From assembly GCA_013151875.1 (NCBI GenBank), contig JAADHL010000051.1, positions 1 to 6,996 of the forward strand: a DNA stretch of 6,996 bases. Reading direction: 5' to 3'. This document shows positions 6,024 to 6,996 of the stretch, one piece after another. The translations under genes were made by a program, and so were the position numbers. Position 1 is the stretch's first letter. Each line of letters starts with the position of its first letter. The stretch comes from Deltaproteobacteria bacterium. GTDB taxonomy: Bacteria; Myxococcota_A; UBA9042; DTJE01. Below the pieces are notes generated by a model. It saw only the letters and a program-made list of their open reading frames with translations. It did not search any database and had not been told where the DNA came from.

Positions 6024-6996
6024 ATGGACGCTCCGAAAGGCAGGTTTCCTGATGAAGTACGGATATCGTCTCTTCGATTGGTCGTTTCGGTCGTTATCAC
6101 CTTGCCCCTGGGAATCCTGATCCCGGGTATGTGGATGGGGTGCGGCGGAAGCACCATGTCGGGCGACAACGGTTTGGACACCCAGGCTCCGGAAATCCAT
6201 GTTCCGGATGTGGCAGAGATCGGTTATGACTCCGGACAGACCGAGGATTCAACCGACCTGCTGGACCATGCCGCGGCTTCCAGCGATGAGGACACCTCGG
6301 CCCTGCCTGACGAGGCCGTGGCCGACCCGGGACAAGATCCGGACCTTGGACAGGATCTGGATCCGGGTCCCTCCCCTGATCTGGCTACATGCACGCCATC
6401 GACCATCAAGTGCGACGGCCTGGTCCCGATGGAGTGCGCCCCAGACGGCTCTCACTGGGTCGCCCAGGACCCGTGTCCGGTTGAGTGTTATGGGGGATCT
6501 TGCGCCGTGGTTCTGGATGGGGGCATTCAGTCGGGCGACATTACGGCCCCCGGTAGGAAGGTGATCGTCAAGGGCTCGGTGAAAGTGGCGCCCTGGGACG
6601 GATCGCCGGGGTCAGGACGGCTTCGCATCGAGGCGGACGCAATCGTTATTGAGGGGACGATTGACGCGGTCGGTTCAGGGCACCGCGGCGGCGGTGAACG
6701 CCATGAAACCCACGGCGCCGCGGGATCGGGCGGGTCCGGCGTGCAGGCGGGACAACCGGGTGGCGACCCAGCCGCGTGCGGAGCCGATGCGGACAAGATG
6801 GGCGGGCCTGGAGGCAACGGTGGCGCGGGCGGTGGCGACTCGGCCGGCGACGGCGGACAGGGCGGTCCCTGCGGAGGACCGGACTGGACGTGGCCAGGCG
6901 CGCCGGGTGGAAACGGAGGTGACGGCGGTTACGGCGCCGCTGGCGTAAACGATGATACAAGCATCGACGACATGGTCTGGATGGGTTCCGGGGCAG
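6024..6996 (+). CDS. Exported Gly-rich, probably lipidated surface protein, 3' end outside window
   Basis: 324 codons are present and the frame is open to the right edge. Parts: a basic N terminus; a hydrophobic signal (about 18-39) ending in GMWMGC, with Cys40 as a likely lipidation site although the lipobox is not canonical (Trp at -3, Met at -2); an acidic Asp/Pro-rich linker (48-121, with DPGQDPDLGQDLDPG); a small Cys module (123-160, six Cys in CTPSTIKC, MEC, DPC, VEC and GSC); a short beta-rich segment (161-216) including RLRIEADAIVIEGTIDAVG; and a Gly-rich tract from 221 onward (for example GGPGGNGGAGGG, 260-271). The linker-plus-Cys-module layout and the strand before the Gly tract recall large secreted proteins of myxobacteria and relatives; this is inference. 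It is expected at the outer surface, perhaps structural or adhesive. Expression is from the divergent promoter at 5951-5979, back to back with the HExxH gene. Confidence 0.82.
   Translation, partial: MDAPKGRFPDEVRISSLRLVVSVVITLPLGILIPGMWMGCGGSTMSGDNGLDTQAPEIHVPDVAEIGYDSGQTEDSTDLLDHAAASSDEDTSALPDEAVADPGQDPDLGQDLDPGPSPDLATCTPSTIKCDGLVPMECAPDGSHWVAQDPCPVECYGGSCAVVLDGGIQSGDITAPGRKVIVKGSVKVAPWDGSPGSGRLRIEADAIVIEGTIDAVGSGHRGGGERHETHGAAGSGGSGVQAGQPGGDPAACGADADKMGGPGGNGGAGGGDSAGDGGQGGPCGGPDWTWPGAPGGNGGDGGYGAAGVNDDTSIDDMVWMGSGA
6801..6941 (+). repeat. Gly-rich low-complexity coding tract
   Basis: GGC/GGT/GGA-rich imperfect short repeats encode residues 260-306, largely GG-x and GG-x-GG motifs (PGGNGGAGGG, GGQGGPCGG, PGGNGGDGGYG). 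The same DNA creates long open but Arg/Pro-rich frames on the other strand that should not be read as genes. Confidence 0.7.

Noticed and set aside
6527..6960. Minus-strand Pro/Arg-rich frames and the plus-strand frame 6649-6948
   Set aside because: They are by-products of the Gly-rich GGC/GGT coding tract of the 6024 gene.

Overview
The window is GC-rich and densely coded. It looks like chromosomal DNA from a deltaproteobacterial-type Gram-negative lineage, broadly Myxococcota or Bradymonadota. This rests on several lipoprotein-type signals, Asp/Pro-rich linkers followed by Cys-rich modules, a C-terminal anchor resembling the MYXO-CTERM sorting signal, and an omega subunit of the type seen in those groups. 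The taxonomic placement is inferred from protein style, not from a marker alignment. No tRNA, rRNA, CRISPR array, insertion sequence or phage gene is visible.

Left part, minus strand (about 3047 down to 1). A secreted calcineurin-like/purple-acid-phosphatase-like metallophosphoesterase, with three Cys-rich repeats and a C-terminal membrane anchor, is followed after 44 bases by a tightly packed housekeeping set. That set is rpoZ (RNA polymerase omega), a LolA/LolB- or DUF4292-like lipoprotein, and the first 91 codons of thymidylate kinase (tmk), which runs off the left edge. rpoZ and the lipoprotein are 2 bases apart, and the lipoprotein and tmk share one base (TGATG). No terminator is visible between the phosphoesterase and rpoZ.

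Centre, minus strand (5772 down to 3269). A two-gene unit joined by another TGATG junction. The first gene encodes a 671-residue protein with an N-terminal peptidoglycan-binding domain, a beta-rich middle, an HEVGH zinc-peptidase motif and a long helical segment, but no signal peptide. The second encodes a small TPR lipoprotein. This pair is the least familiar content and the best candidate for an undescribed system: possibly a cell-wall-targeted metallopeptidase or effector with an envelope-anchored partner.

Right part. A 251-base intergenic region carries good divergent sigma70-like promoters, one for the peptidase/TPR unit and one for a plus-strand gene starting at 6024. That gene has no stop within the window. 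It encodes an exported, probably lipidated protein with an acidic linker, a small Cys module and a long Gly-rich tract, and it runs off the right edge.
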